A stretch of DNA of 64,000 nucleotides from Zhuqueibacter pondensis (GTDB lineage: Bacteria > Zhuqueibacterota > Zhuqueibacteria > Zhuqueibacterales > Zhuqueibacteraceae). The stretch is from contig JAPDQK010000013.1 in NCBI GenBank assembly GCA_034505955.1, forward strand, positions 54,746 through 118,745. The letters are read 5' to 3'. The position numbers and the translations under genes are program-made. Below, piece after piece: positions 33,867 through 42,866 of the stretch. The first letter of the stretch is position 1; the number at the start of each line of letters is the position of its first letter. The notes beneath the pieces were generated by a model. The model ran no database searches and had not been told where the DNA came from. It worked only from the letters and a program-made list of their open reading frames with translations.

Positions 33867-35096
33867 TCAGCGCTGGAATTTCTTCAAAATTTCGCCTGCC
33901 GCATCACGATGAACCATGAAGCTGAGCATTTTCAGCTTGACGTAATCTTCATGATAGAAATAATAGCCAGGATGATTGTTGTTGCGTGAGCCGCTGCCGG
34001 AATCCTTGATCAAGTACCAATCTTTGCCATCTTTTTCCAAATACCCAACCAGATGGATGCCGTGATCATCGCCGGTGGTGCGATTGCTGAAGCGGAATTG
34101 GCGGGCGTTCTCGTCGATATAGGCCGAAGGAATGTCGAACGTCGGTACCATGGCAACACCGGCATGCCCCTCGTATCCGGCTTCGGAGACATCGCCGCCG
34201 ATGCACACCGTATAGCCACGCCGAATGGCGCTTTTGATCGTTTTCACGAATTCGTCCAGCGGTAGATTGTAATAATCTTTGCTGTGCCACCAGTTGTCCG
34301 GGACTTCGTATTCGACTTTTTGGTAGTAGGGTTTCTCCATGAGCGACATGAAATCGACATAATCATCGAGGTTCAATCTGACCACCTGCTCGAAATATTC
34401 TTTCGGCGTCATCGATTTGCCGCTTGCCAAAATTGTTTTGGGCGGCTCGCCGAGATAATGATTCAAAATCGCTTTGATGGTGGTCAGCGCCTCCTCTTCG
34501 TTCCAGGCGTGGGTGTTTTTCAGAGATTGCAAGTAGCCGCTCATCTCGTCGAACATTTTGTCGTGATCATGAAATTTTTGCCCCGGTTTCAGGCCGGTGT
34601 ACGCTTCGGCCGGCACGATACCGTACATTCTCCAGATGCGTGGCACAGCGTTCGCCTCCGATCCCTGGCCGAATTCCGAATTGCCACGTTCCTGCACAAA
34701 CCGCCGCGCTTTCTCGACGTATTCCCAATACACCGTATAAAGCTCTGAAAGCTTGATTTCCCTTTTGGTCAGGCGATAAATTTCTGACTCAAAAAACGAG
34801 GTGGCGGAAAAACACCAGCACATGCCGGAGAAGCCCTGTGAGACCGGCGAGGTGTGCCAGTACTTCGTGAACTCATTCAGCGATGAGGGTCGATAAAGAC
34901 CAGTAAGATCCATTCGCAGTTGCTTGGCCTGTTTTTCCTCCTTGTGGAAGAACATTCGGAGCTCCTTGCGCATGGAGTCGGCAAATTCATTTTTGGGCTC
35001 CACGAAGATGGCTTTGTCCCGGCGTTCGATCTGTGCGTAAGCAGCTTGGAGGAAAATCGTCAGAAGAATGAAGAGGAGGGAGAGGTTTTTTTTCAT
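33867..35096 (-). CDS. Exported C1-like cysteine peptidase (bleomycin-hydrolase-like)
   Basis: A 409-residue protein with a signal peptide (MKKNLSLLFILLTIFLQAAYAQ). The papain-type active site is visible: Q87 and C93 in SQGFSGMCWCFS, and the His in DDHGIHLVGYL. The third residue differs: WYLIKDSGSG has Asp where papain has Asn175 of NSW. The 150-residue insertion between Cys and His resembles the bleomycin hydrolase/PepC (C1B) group. I chose the ATG at 35096, before the signal peptide, over the long upstream frame; AAGGAACC lies about a dozen bases before it. Periplasmic or secreted peptidase, substrate unknown. Monocistronic. Confidence 0.82.
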   Translation of the reverse strand: MKKNLSLLFILLTIFLQAAYAQIERRDKAIFVEPKNEFADSMRKELRMFFHKEEKQAKQLRMDLTGLYRPSSLNEFTKYWHTSPVSQGFSGMCWCFSATSFFESEIYRLTKREIKLSELYTVYWEYVEKARRFVQERGNSEFGQGSEANAVPRIWRMYGIVPAEAYTGLKPGQKFHDHDKMFDEMSGYLQSLKNTHAWNEEEALTTIKAILNHYLGEPPKTILASGKSMTPKEYFEQVVRLNLDDYVDFMSLMEKPYYQKVEYEVPDNWWHSKDYYNLPLDEFVKTIKSAIRRGYTVCIGGDVSEAGYEGHAGVAMVPTFDIPSAYIDENARQFRFSNRTTGDDHGIHLVGYLEKDGKDWYLIKDSGSGSRNNNHPGYYFYHEDYVKLKMLSFMVHRDAAGEILKKFQR

Positions 35097-35229
35097 GATG
35101 GAGGTTCCTTTCCTTGTGTTTATGATTTCGATGCTATGCAACGACGGCGGACGAACCAATGGGTCCACGGAATAATGAGCCATTGCGTCAGCCTATTCGA
35201 AAAACGCCGCCAATAATCCGCAACTTGCC

Positions 35230-36333
35230 TCACTCATCCCCAAAACTCGTCCCCACCGACTTTGCGGCTAAAATCATTTGATGATTTGGCGGCACTAATT
35301 TCTGATGCGCAATGGCATCTTTGATCGGCACCGGCACGACCTCGGTGCCGCGCAGCGCCACCATCATGCCAAAATTTTCTTCGGCAGCCAATTTGCAGGC
35401 CAGGGCACCAAATTTCGTGGCAAGGATGCGGTCAAACGGCGTGGGACTGCCGCCGCGCTGCAGGTGGCCGAGCACGGTCACGCGCGTTTCCAGCTCGGTT
35501 TTTTCCGTCAGTACTTTTGCCACATATTCGCCGACGCCGCCAAGCTGTTTGGCATCGGTGCGTTTCACATCATACGTTTTGACCACCTCACCAACTTCCG
35601 GACAACGTGCACCTTCAGCCACACAGACAATGCTGAAGCGCTTGCCGTGGGTGCTGCGTTCGAGAACCTTGCGGATGATCGGTTCCCAGGTAAAGGGAAT
35701 CTCAGGAATGAGAATAATATCGGCGCCGCCGGCCAATCCGGCGGAGAGCGCAATCCAACCAGCATAGCGACCCATCACTTCAATCACCATGACACGATGG
35801 TGCGAAGAAGCTGTGGTGTGCAAACGGTCGATTGCTTCCGAAGCGACATAAACTGCAGAGTCGTGCCCAAATGTAACATCGGTGGCCGCAAGATCGTTGT
35901 CGATCGTCTTCGGCACCCCGACGATATTCACGCCGAACGCGGCGAGCTTGTCACAGATGTGCATGCTGCCATCACCGCCAACCGCAATGAGGGCGTCAAG
36001 CGCCCAGCGGGTGTAATTTTTGATGGCGCGCTGCGAAGCGTCCACGATCATTATTTTGCCATCCGGTCCTTCGGTGGGATAATGCCATGGGTCGCCCTTG
36101 TTGGATGTGCCGAGAATCGTACCGCCTTGATTGAGGATGCCGGAAACGTCCGCATTGGAGAGCTCGCGCATGCGGCCCTCAACGAGTCCCTCGAAACCGT
36201 CCTCGATGCCGATCACCGTGGCGTTGTAATCATTGATCGCTGTTTTGGCCACGGCACGAATGACTGCATTCAATCCCGGACAATCGCCGCCCCCGGTGAG
36301 AATACCGATGCGTCGTAGAGTTTTTTCTGCCAT
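35230..36333 (-). CDS. pfkA: 6-phosphofructokinase
   Basis: A 367-residue phosphofructokinase acting in the committed glycolytic step. GILTGGGDCPGLNAVIR binds the phosphoryl donor, GGDGSMH (119-125) carries Gly122 as in ATP-dependent enzymes, and PKTIDND (141-147) holds the catalytic Asp with Lys142, a residue typical of PPi-type and of actinobacterial ATP-type enzymes. Further motifs are MGRYAGWIAL, EIPF and GHLQRGGSPTPFDR. The Gly/Lys pair predicts ATP use. GGAGAAGCA precedes the ATG. It is divergent from the nuo operon. Confidence 0.95.
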   Translation of the reverse strand: MAEKTLRRIGILTGGGDCPGLNAVIRAVAKTAINDYNATVIGIEDGFEGLVEGRMRELSNADVSGILNQGGTILGTSNKGDPWHYPTEGPDGKIMIVDASQRAIKNYTRWALDALIAVGGDGSMHICDKLAAFGVNIVGVPKTIDNDLAATDVTFGHDSAVYVASEAIDRLHTTASSHHRVMVIEVMGRYAGWIALSAGLAGGADIILIPEIPFTWEPIIRKVLERSTHGKRFSIVCVAEGARCPEVGEVVKTYDVKRTDAKQLGGVGEYVAKVLTEKTELETRVTVLGHLQRGGSPTPFDRILATKFGALACKLAAEENFGMMVALRGTEVVPVPIKDAIAHQKLVPPNHQMILAAKSVGTSFGDE

Positions 36334-36440
36334 TGCTTCTCCTAAATCTTTATGGTCATAATGAGACTGTCGTGCGAATATATCAATTTGCAGTCTTGCG
36401 TGGTCAAAATCAAGATAAAAATGGTTGTTTGAATTTTCCC

Positions 36441-36469
36441 TTGACTCTCAGCCGATTTTTTGTTATCAT
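36441..36469 (+). promoter_or_regulatory. Promoter of the nuo operon
   Basis: TTGACT (36441-36446), exact 17-base spacer and TATCAT (36464-36469), about 100 bases upstream of nuoA. Confidence 0.78.
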
Positions 36470-36572
36470 TAGCCTTGATTTTCTTCAGGATTCAGATGCT
36501 GAAAATACTGTTGTCCCTCGTTGTTTTCTTTGCAAAGGGAAAGAGTGGAATTTACCAGGAGGAGGAAGCCAT

Positions 36573-37040
36573 ATGTATTTTGATTTTACCACGGCGTTTG
36601 TTTTTTTGGTCGTGGGTGTCGGCTTTATTGCCATCGCTTTAGTGATTTCACGCTTACTGCAACCGCGCCATCCTACTGCGGTAAAACTTTCGACCTATGA
36701 GTGTGGGGAACAGCCGGTCGGCCAGTCCTGGATTCAATTCAATAATCGCTTCTATGTCATTGCCCTGGTATTTCTGATCTTTGATGTTGAAATTGCTTTT
36801 TTGTTTCCCTGGGCCGTGGTGTTCAAAAATCTTGGTTTGTTTGCGTTTGTGGAGGCGCTGATTTTTATCGGTATTCTTTTGGTCGGACTGGCGTACGTGT
36901 GGCGCAAGGGTGATCTTGAATGGGACAAACCGCAAACCGGCAAGTACGCGCGCGAAGCCGCTCCGGAACTATATCGGGAAGTGCCCGCTCCTGCGGTGTC
37001 TGAAGCGCGGGAGAAGGCGATGGTGGGAGAGATGGCATAA
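36573..37040 (+). CDS. nuoA: NADH-quinone oxidoreductase subunit A
   Basis: A 155-residue protein with three membrane helices and the NuoA signature: YECGEQPVGQSWIQFNNRFYVIALVFLIFDVEIAFLFPWA. The first two helices flank the short periplasmic turn, and the third is ALIFIGILLVGLAYVW. A hydrophilic C-terminal tail of about 35 residues is longer than usual. AGGAGGAGGAAGCC just before the ATG at 36573 fixes the start, well inside a longer open frame. First gene of nuoAHJKLMN. It forms part of the membrane arm of proton-pumping complex I. Confidence 0.96.
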   Translation: MYFDFTTAFVFLVVGVGFIAIALVISRLLQPRHPTAVKLSTYECGEQPVGQSWIQFNNRFYVIALVFLIFDVEIAFLFPWAVVFKNLGLFAFVEALIFIGILLVGLAYVWRKGDLEWDKPQTGKYAREAAPELYREVPAPAVSEAREKAMVGEMA

Positions 37041-37061
37041 AAGGAAATGAGGAGAATTCTG

Positions 37062-38114
37062 ATGCGTGAATTGATCGATGCCTTGCTGCACAGTGAAACT
37101 TTTTTCGCCAAGCTTTCACCAACGCTGTTGACACTCATTTTTATGGCGCTTGGCGCGCTACTTATTGTGCTCGTGCTGGCCCTCAATGCCCTGATTGCGG
37201 TTTACGCCGAGCGCAAAGTCTCGGCGTGGATGCAGGAGCGCCTGGGCCCGATGGAAGTCGGGCCGAGGGGAATTTTACAAACGCTCGCTGATACGGTCAA
37301 GCTGCTGGTGAAAGAAGACATCATTCCGGCCGCTGCCGATAAGCGTTTGCATTGGCTTGCGCCGTTTCTCGCTTTTGTCGCGCCTTGTGCCGCATTTGCG
37401 GCGCTGCCGTATGCGCGAAATTTTGTTTTTGCCAATTTTGATATCGGCGTGTTTTATGTCACAGCGATCACCTCGCTCTCGGTGATTGCCCTGCTGCTCG
37501 CCGGTTGGGCTTCCAACAACAAGTGGGCGCTGCTCGGCGGTATGCGCGCCGCAGCGCAAATCGTCAGCTACGAGATCCCGGCGGGTCTTGCCATTCTGAC
37601 CATCGTCATGCAAGTCGGCTCGCTGAATTTCAACGACATCAGTTTGGCGCAGGATGGCGGCATTCACCACTGGCTCATCTGGCGTTATTTCCCGTTCAAC
37701 CTGATCGCCTTTCTCGTCTTTTATCTCGCCACACTCGCCGAGTGCAATCGCACGCCTTTTGATCTCCCGGAAGCCGAATCGGAATTGGTGGCTGGCTTTC
37801 ATACCGAGTACAGTGGTTTTAAATGGTCGATTTTCATGCTGTCCGAATATGCCGAGATGTTGCTCGTGGCATTGGTCGGTGCGGCGCTTTTTCTCGGCGG
37901 CTGGTCGAGTCCGATCCCGGGTTTTCTCAACACCGGCGCGTGGGGAGTCTTGTGGTTTGGATTGAAGGGCGTGGTGCTGATTCTGACCCACATGTGGCTG
38001 CGCTGGACCTTGCCGCGCTTGCGTGTCGATCAGCTCATGCATCTTTCATGGAAAGTTCTGACGCCGTTCAGTTTTGCTTGTATCGTAGGAGTTGGCTTGT
38101 GGATGTTGGCTTAG
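37062..38114 (+). CDS. nuoH: NADH-quinone oxidoreductase subunit H
   Basis: A 350-residue membrane protein with about eight helices, the quinone-site subunit at the junction of membrane and peripheral arms. Signatures: AERKVSAWMQERLGPMEVGPRGILQTLADTVK, KEDIIPA, EIPAGLAILTIVMQVGS, NRTPFDLPEAESELVAGFHTEYSG and MLSEYAEM. GAGGAGAATTCTG precedes the ATG at 37062; the earlier ATG at 37047 lacks such spacing. It follows nuoA directly, with no nuoB, C, D, E, F or G between. Confidence 0.96.
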   Translation: MRELIDALLHSETFFAKLSPTLLTLIFMALGALLIVLVLALNALIAVYAERKVSAWMQERLGPMEVGPRGILQTLADTVKLLVKEDIIPAAADKRLHWLAPFLAFVAPCAAFAALPYARNFVFANFDIGVFYVTAITSLSVIALLLAGWASNNKWALLGGMRAAAQIVSYEIPAGLAILTIVMQVGSLNFNDISLAQDGGIHHWLIWRYFPFNLIAFLVFYLATLAECNRTPFDLPEAESELVAGFHTEYSGFKWSIFMLSEYAEMLLVALVGAALFLGGWSSPIPGFLNTGAWGVLWFGLKGVVLILTHMWLRWTLPRLRVDQLMHLSWKVLTPFSFACIVGVGLWMLA

Positions 38115-38187
38115 GGCATGGAACAAAGTGTGTTTGTGCACCAGGTCTTTGTGCTGTGCAGCAGGCATTTCAATTAGGGATTAAATT

Positions 38188-38685
38188 ATGACTTTTTTCG
38201 ATGTAATGTTTTATGTGCTTGCCGCTATGATTTTGCTGTCTGCGGCGATCATGGTGTTCGCTAAAAACCTCATCTATAATGCAGTCGGTTTGCTGTTTGC
38301 ATTCTTCGGGGTCGCCGGTCTTTACGTGATGCTGGGCGCAGATTTCCTTGCCGCCACGCAGTTGTTGATCTACGTGGGTGGCATTTTAGTTTTGCTGCTG
38401 TTCGGCGTCATGTTGTCGCAACGCATTACCGGATTGGAGATGCGCACCGGCACGCTGCAAATGCTTCCCGCGGTGATTGTGTGCGCCGGCGTCGTGGCGA
38501 TCTTGTTGCGCATGATTTGGATGAGCCCATGGCAGAAAACCGAAGTTGGCGAACCGGCAGCTACCACCCGCACCATTGGAACGTTGTTCATGACTGATTA
38601 CTTGATTCCGTTTGAAATCGTTTCCGTGTTATTGTTGGCCGCCCTGGTCGGCGCCGCATTTATCGGCAGGAGGGACGCACGATGA
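38188..38685 (+). CDS. nuoJ: NADH-quinone oxidoreductase subunit J
   Basis: A 165-residue five-helix protein. The NuoJ core is present: ILLSAAIMVFAKNLIYNAVGLLFAFFGVAGLYVMLGADFLAATQLLIYVGGILVLLLFGVMLSQR, containing the pi-bulge helix and conserved Tyr. Its stop overlaps the nuoK start (ATGA). It follows nuoH by 73 bases; nuoI, often found between H and J, is absent here. Confidence 0.94.
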   Translation: MTFFDVMFYVLAAMILLSAAIMVFAKNLIYNAVGLLFAFFGVAGLYVMLGADFLAATQLLIYVGGILVLLLFGVMLSQRITGLEMRTGTLQMLPAVIVCAGVVAILLRMIWMSPWQKTEVGEPAATTRTIGTLFMTDYLIPFEIVSVLLLAALVGAAFIGRRDAR

Positions 38686-38993
38686 CACCTGTCGGATTGA
38701 CTCATTTTCTGGTTTTGAGCGCCATTCTGTTTGCGCTCGGGCTGTTGGCGGTGATCACCAAAAGGAACGCCGTCACCGTGCTGATGGGCGTGGAGCTGAT
38801 CATTAACGCGGCCAATATCAACTTCATCGCCTTTGCGCGTTATCTGGATAAAGATCTCGATGGCCAGATGTTTGGTGTGTTTGTCATTGTTGCGGCTGCC
38901 GCCAGCGCAGCAGTGGCGCTGGCAATCGTGTTGAATATCTACCAGCGCATGCGCTCGGTGAATTTGGACGAAGCAGATTCGCTGGCAGGATGA
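38682..38993 (+). CDS. nuoK: NADH-quinone oxidoreductase subunit K
   Basis: A 103-residue three-helix protein with the conserved MGVELIINAANINFIAFARY segment, which includes the intramembrane Glu used in proton transfer, and a second Glu-less helix (FGVFVIVAAAASAAVALAIVL). Length is exact for the family. Translationally coupled to nuoJ. Next gene nuoL begins 85 bases on. Confidence 0.95.
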   Translation: MTPVGLTHFLVLSAILFALGLLAVITKRNAVTVLMGVELIINAANINFIAFARYLDKDLDGQMFGVFVIVAAAASAAVALAIVLNIYQRMRSVNLDEADSLAG

Positions 38994-39078
38994 TGCCTGG
39001 AATAATTTTGCTGATTTTTTTGGAAATGATTGCATTTGTTGGCCCTGATCTTCAGATCGGGGGCGAAGGAGGAAGAAT

Positions 39079-41121
39079 TTGGAAAACCTCATTGTCACAC
39101 AAGCGATTGTAATTTTTCTATTACCACTCGCAGCATTTGTCATACAAATTTTCCTTGGCAGACGGCTGCCGCGGCAAGGTGATTGGCTGCCCACTTCGGT
39201 GATGTTTGTCGGGTTGATTCTGGCCGTTCTGATTTTGGGTCGTGTGCTCGCCAATTATGATCCGGCGTTTAAAATCACCCGTACATTCGAATGGATGAAA
39301 ATCGGCCCGCTCGTTATCAGGTTCGGTATACTCATCGACAATCTCACCGCGGCCATGTTGTTTGTGGTGACCTTGATCAGCGCCCTCGTGCATCTGTACT
39401 CGATTGGCTACATGCACGGCGATGTGCGCTACAGTCGCTACTTTGCCTATTTGGCGCTGTTCAGCTTTTCGATGCTGGGATTGGTGCTGGTCGATAATTT
39501 TTTTGCGATTTACATTTTTTGGGAATTGGTTGGCGTTTGCTCGTACTTGCTCATCGGTCACTGGTTCGAGAAGAAATCCGCCTCCGATGCCGCGGTCAAG
39601 GCTTTTATCACCACGCGTATCGGCGACCTCGGCATGTTTGCCGGCATTCTGATTATTTTCGCCACCCTTGGCACGTTTGGTTTCGAGGAAGTTTTCAGCA
39701 GCGTCGCCGCCGGCAAATTGAGTGGCGGGCTTTTGACACTCACCGGTATTTTGGTGTTCTTCGGTGCCATTGGCAAATCCGCCCAATTCCCACTGCACGT
39801 ATGGTTGCCGGATGCGATGGAAGGCCCGACACCAGTCTCAGCTTTGATTCATGCTGCCACGATGGTCGCCGCCGGGGTCTATCTCGTTGGCCGCACCTAC
39901 CTTCTCTATTCCGCTGATGCCCTGCTCTTCATTGCCATGATTGGCACCATCACTGCATTTATTGCCGCAACCATTGCCATTGCGCAGGTGGACATCAAAA
40001 AAGTTTTGGCCTATTCCACCGTCAGCCAGCTCGGCTACATGATTGCAGCGTTGGGAGTGGGTGGCTATACCGCCGGACTTTTTCATCTAATGACACACGC
40101 CTACTTCAAGGCGCTGCTCTTTCTCGGCTCCGGCTCCGTCATTCACGCCATGCATCATGCCTATCACCAGCTGAACGATCATCATTCCGACCCGCAGGAC
40201 ATGCGTAACATGGGCGGTCTGCGCTCAAAATTGCCGGTAACTTTCGTCACCATGCTGGCTGCGACTTGCGCGATTTCCGGAGTGCCGCTCTTTTCGGGAT
40301 TCTTCACCAAAGACGCCATTCTCGGTGCGGCTTTGGAAAAGGCGGCGACTTCGCATGACCTGGCGCATTGGCTGATCGCCATCGTGTTGTTCGTTTCTGC
40401 CGGCATCACTGCATTCTACATGTTTCGTCTGATCTATATGACATTCTTTGGTCAACCGGCGAGACGCGAAATTCTGCACCACGCGACAGAATCCCCCTCA
40501 GTGATGACGGTGCCGTTGATTGTGCTGGGCGTGTTTTCGGTAATTGGCGGCTACGGTAGCTGGTTCAAAGATTTGGTCGTCAAGCCGGAATTGGCGAATT
40601 ATGCGGCAGTCGCGCTGGCTCCGGAAGCACTGCATGAAACCGGCCATGAGGCGGCTCACACCGCGCACACGATGGCCATGTGGCTCTCGATTTTGATTGC
40701 CGGCACGGGTATTCTGCTTTCCACGGCATTTTACTATTGGAAAAAATTCTCTGCTGATGCCGTGGCCCAACGGTATAAACCGATATACAATTTTCTTTGG
40801 AAAAAATGGTATTTCGACGACTTGTATGCCGCCACGGTGCTGGCCGGCACACACCTTTTCAGCCGCATCTCTGGTTGGTTTGATTTGAAAGTCATCGATG
40901 GTTTGGTTGACGGTGCTGCCAGGGTAACCGTTTTCGGCTCGTGGCTGAGCGGTGAGCATGACAACAGAATCATTGATGGCCTGGTCAACTTGACGGCGCG
41001 AATTGTGGGCTGGTTCGGTGGAACATTACGAGAAGTTCAAACCGGTCGCGTGCAAAGTTATATTCTGATGGCACTCGGCGCGGTGGTTTTGTTATACATT
41101 TTACAGTTGGCGTTTGCGTAG
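39079..41121 (+). CDS. nuoL: NADH-quinone oxidoreductase subunit L
   Basis: A 680-residue antiporter-like subunit with about 16 helices and the long lateral helix near the C-terminus. Conserved features: FFAIYIFWELVGVCSYLLIG (key Glu), GKSAQFPLHVWLPDAMEGPTPVSALIHAATMVAAGVYLVGR with the pumping Lys, AYFKALLFLGSGSVIHA and DPQDMRNMGGL. It starts with TTG at 39079: AAGGAGGAAGAAT lies at ideal distance and no in-frame ATG fits. A His-rich stretch (ALHETGHEAAHTAHTMAM) near 520 is unusual. Confidence 0.96.
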   Translation: MENLIVTQAIVIFLLPLAAFVIQIFLGRRLPRQGDWLPTSVMFVGLILAVLILGRVLANYDPAFKITRTFEWMKIGPLVIRFGILIDNLTAAMLFVVTLISALVHLYSIGYMHGDVRYSRYFAYLALFSFSMLGLVLVDNFFAIYIFWELVGVCSYLLIGHWFEKKSASDAAVKAFITTRIGDLGMFAGILIIFATLGTFGFEEVFSSVAAGKLSGGLLTLTGILVFFGAIGKSAQFPLHVWLPDAMEGPTPVSALIHAATMVAAGVYLVGRTYLLYSADALLFIAMIGTITAFIAATIAIAQVDIKKVLAYSTVSQLGYMIAALGVGGYTAGLFHLMTHAYFKALLFLGSGSVIHAMHHAYHQLNDHHSDPQDMRNMGGLRSKLPVTFVTMLAATCAISGVPLFSGFFTKDAILGAALEKAATSHDLAHWLIAIVLFVSAGITAFYMFRLIYMTFFGQPARREILHHATESPSVMTVPLIVLGVFSVIGGYGSWFKDLVVKPELANYAAVALAPEALHETGHEAAHTAHTMAMWLSILIAGTGILLSTAFYYWKKFSADAVAQRYKPIYNFLWKKWYFDDLYAATVLAGTHLFSRISGWFDLKVIDGLVDGAARVTVFGSWLSGEHDNRIIDGLVNLTARIVGWFGGTLREVQTGRVQSYILMALGAVVLLYILQLAFA

Positions 41122-41229
41122 GGGTCAGCCTGTTGACCCGTGCGCCGGTCTGCCTGTTATCCAGTCAACCGGCCACCGGATGGCATGAAAATATGACTTG
41201 AGATAAACTAAAATCTACCCGAGGGAGAA

Positions 41230-42777
41230 ATGATCTCAAACGTTCTTAGTTGGATAATATTTTTACCGATCATCGGCGCGGTGTTGGTGCTGCTCATCCC
41301 GCGCTCGGAAAAGCAAGCGAATATCATCCGTTGGATTTCGGCGGTGTTCACCGGTTTGCAGGTCGTACTGGCGATCTACATTTTCATCAAATTCAACCGT
41401 GATACCTCGACGATGCAATTTGTTGAACAAGTGAGGTGGATTCCGTCCTACAACATTTGGTACTTTGTCGGCATCGATGGTCTTTCCGTTTCGATGGTAT
41501 TGCTGACGGCGCTGCTCTCGTTTCTTTGTATTTTTGCCGCGTGGAACATTGAGCGCGCCGTGAAAGGTTATTTCACGCTGTTTTTGCTGCTCGACACCGG
41601 CATGATGGGCGTCTTCTGTGCCCTGGATTTCTTTCTCTTCTATGTGTTTTGGGAAGTGATGTTGCTGCCGATGTACTTTCTCATCGGCATTTGGGGCGGC
41701 CCGCGCCGCGAATATGCTGCCATCAAGTTTTTTCTTTATACCTTGCTCGGTTCAGTGCTGATCTTGCTGGCCATGCTGGTGTTCTATTTCAATGTCACGG
41801 ATCCGGATACCGGCAGGCACACCTTCAATATGCTGCACATGATGAATCAGTCTTTGCATCACGGTATTTTGAACAGTTTCAATGTGCGCTTGCTGGTTTT
41901 TGCGGCATTATACATCGGCTTTGCAATCAAAATCCCGGCTTTTCCCTTCCACACCTGGTTGCCCGACGCACACGTTGAAGCGCCGACACCGATCAGCGTG
42001 ATCCTTGCCGGCATCCTGCTGAAGATGGGCACTTACGGTTTGTTGCGCGTGAGTTACCCGATTTTGCCTGATGCCATGAAGTACAAGCCCTTTGCGTATG
42101 GCTTTGTGACTATCGCAGTCATCAACATTGTCTATGGCGCGTTGTGCGCCATGGCGCAAAAAGATTTGAAAAAGCTGGTCGCGTATTCCTCCATCGGCCA
42201 CATGGGGGTGGTGATGCTGGGCATGGCCGGCCTGACACCGCTCGGCATGAACGGCGCGGTCTTGCAGATGTTCAACCACGGCACCGTCACGGCCATGCTC
42301 TTTCTCCTGGTCGGGGTCATTTACGATCGTGCGCATCATCGCGAGATCGACGGATTTGGCGGCTTGGCGCATCGCATGCCGATTTATACCGGCATCGTGA
42401 CTGTCGCTTTTTTTGCCAACCTCGGTCTGCCCGGTCTTTCGAGTTTTATCAGCGAAGCCTTCAGCTTCCTCGGCGCCTTCAGTTCCACCGCGTTCAATTT
42501 GAAAATTTACACCATCATTTCGACGCTCGGCATCGTGTTGGTCGCCGGCTACATGTTGTGGACTTTGCAGCGCATGTTCTTTGGCACGCTGAATCCAAAG
42601 TATGCCAATCTACCGGAGATCAATGGTCGTGAACTGTTCACGCTTGTGCCATTGGCTGCCATCATTGTCCTTCTCGGCGTTTATCCCACCCCGGTGCTGG
42701 ATTTGTTGAAGGAAACCATGAACAATCTTGTTGCAGTCATGCAAAAGGCCCCGGCGGTGATGTGGGGTATGCAATAG
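41230..42777 (+). CDS. nuoM: NADH-quinone oxidoreductase subunit M
   Basis: A 515-residue antiporter-like subunit with about 14 helices. Signatures: IDGLSVSMVLLTALLSFLCI, FYVFWEVMLLPMYFLIGIWGG (key Glu), AIKIPAFPFHTWLPDAHVEAPTPISVILAGILLKMGTYGLLRV (pumping Lys), and HMGVVMLGMAGLTPLGMNGAVLQM. GAGGGAGAA precedes the ATG. A 108-base gap separates it from nuoL. Confidence 0.96.
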   Translation: MISNVLSWIIFLPIIGAVLVLLIPRSEKQANIIRWISAVFTGLQVVLAIYIFIKFNRDTSTMQFVEQVRWIPSYNIWYFVGIDGLSVSMVLLTALLSFLCIFAAWNIERAVKGYFTLFLLLDTGMMGVFCALDFFLFYVFWEVMLLPMYFLIGIWGGPRREYAAIKFFLYTLLGSVLILLAMLVFYFNVTDPDTGRHTFNMLHMMNQSLHHGILNSFNVRLLVFAALYIGFAIKIPAFPFHTWLPDAHVEAPTPISVILAGILLKMGTYGLLRVSYPILPDAMKYKPFAYGFVTIAVINIVYGALCAMAQKDLKKLVAYSSIGHMGVVMLGMAGLTPLGMNGAVLQMFNHGTVTAMLFLLVGVIYDRAHHREIDGFGGLAHRMPIYTGIVTVAFFANLGLPGLSSFISEAFSFLGAFSSTAFNLKIYTIISTLGIVLVAGYMLWTLQRMFFGTLNPKYANLPEINGRELFTLVPLAAIIVLLGVYPTPVLDLLKETMNNLVAVMQKAPAVMWGMQ

Positions 42778-42866
42778 CAGCAAAAAAGTGAAACGGAAAA
42801 ACAGCAAAAGGGAATCAACAGGCGCTCTTCAAAAATCGGTTTTTGTTTTTCAATTTTGGAGTTGAC

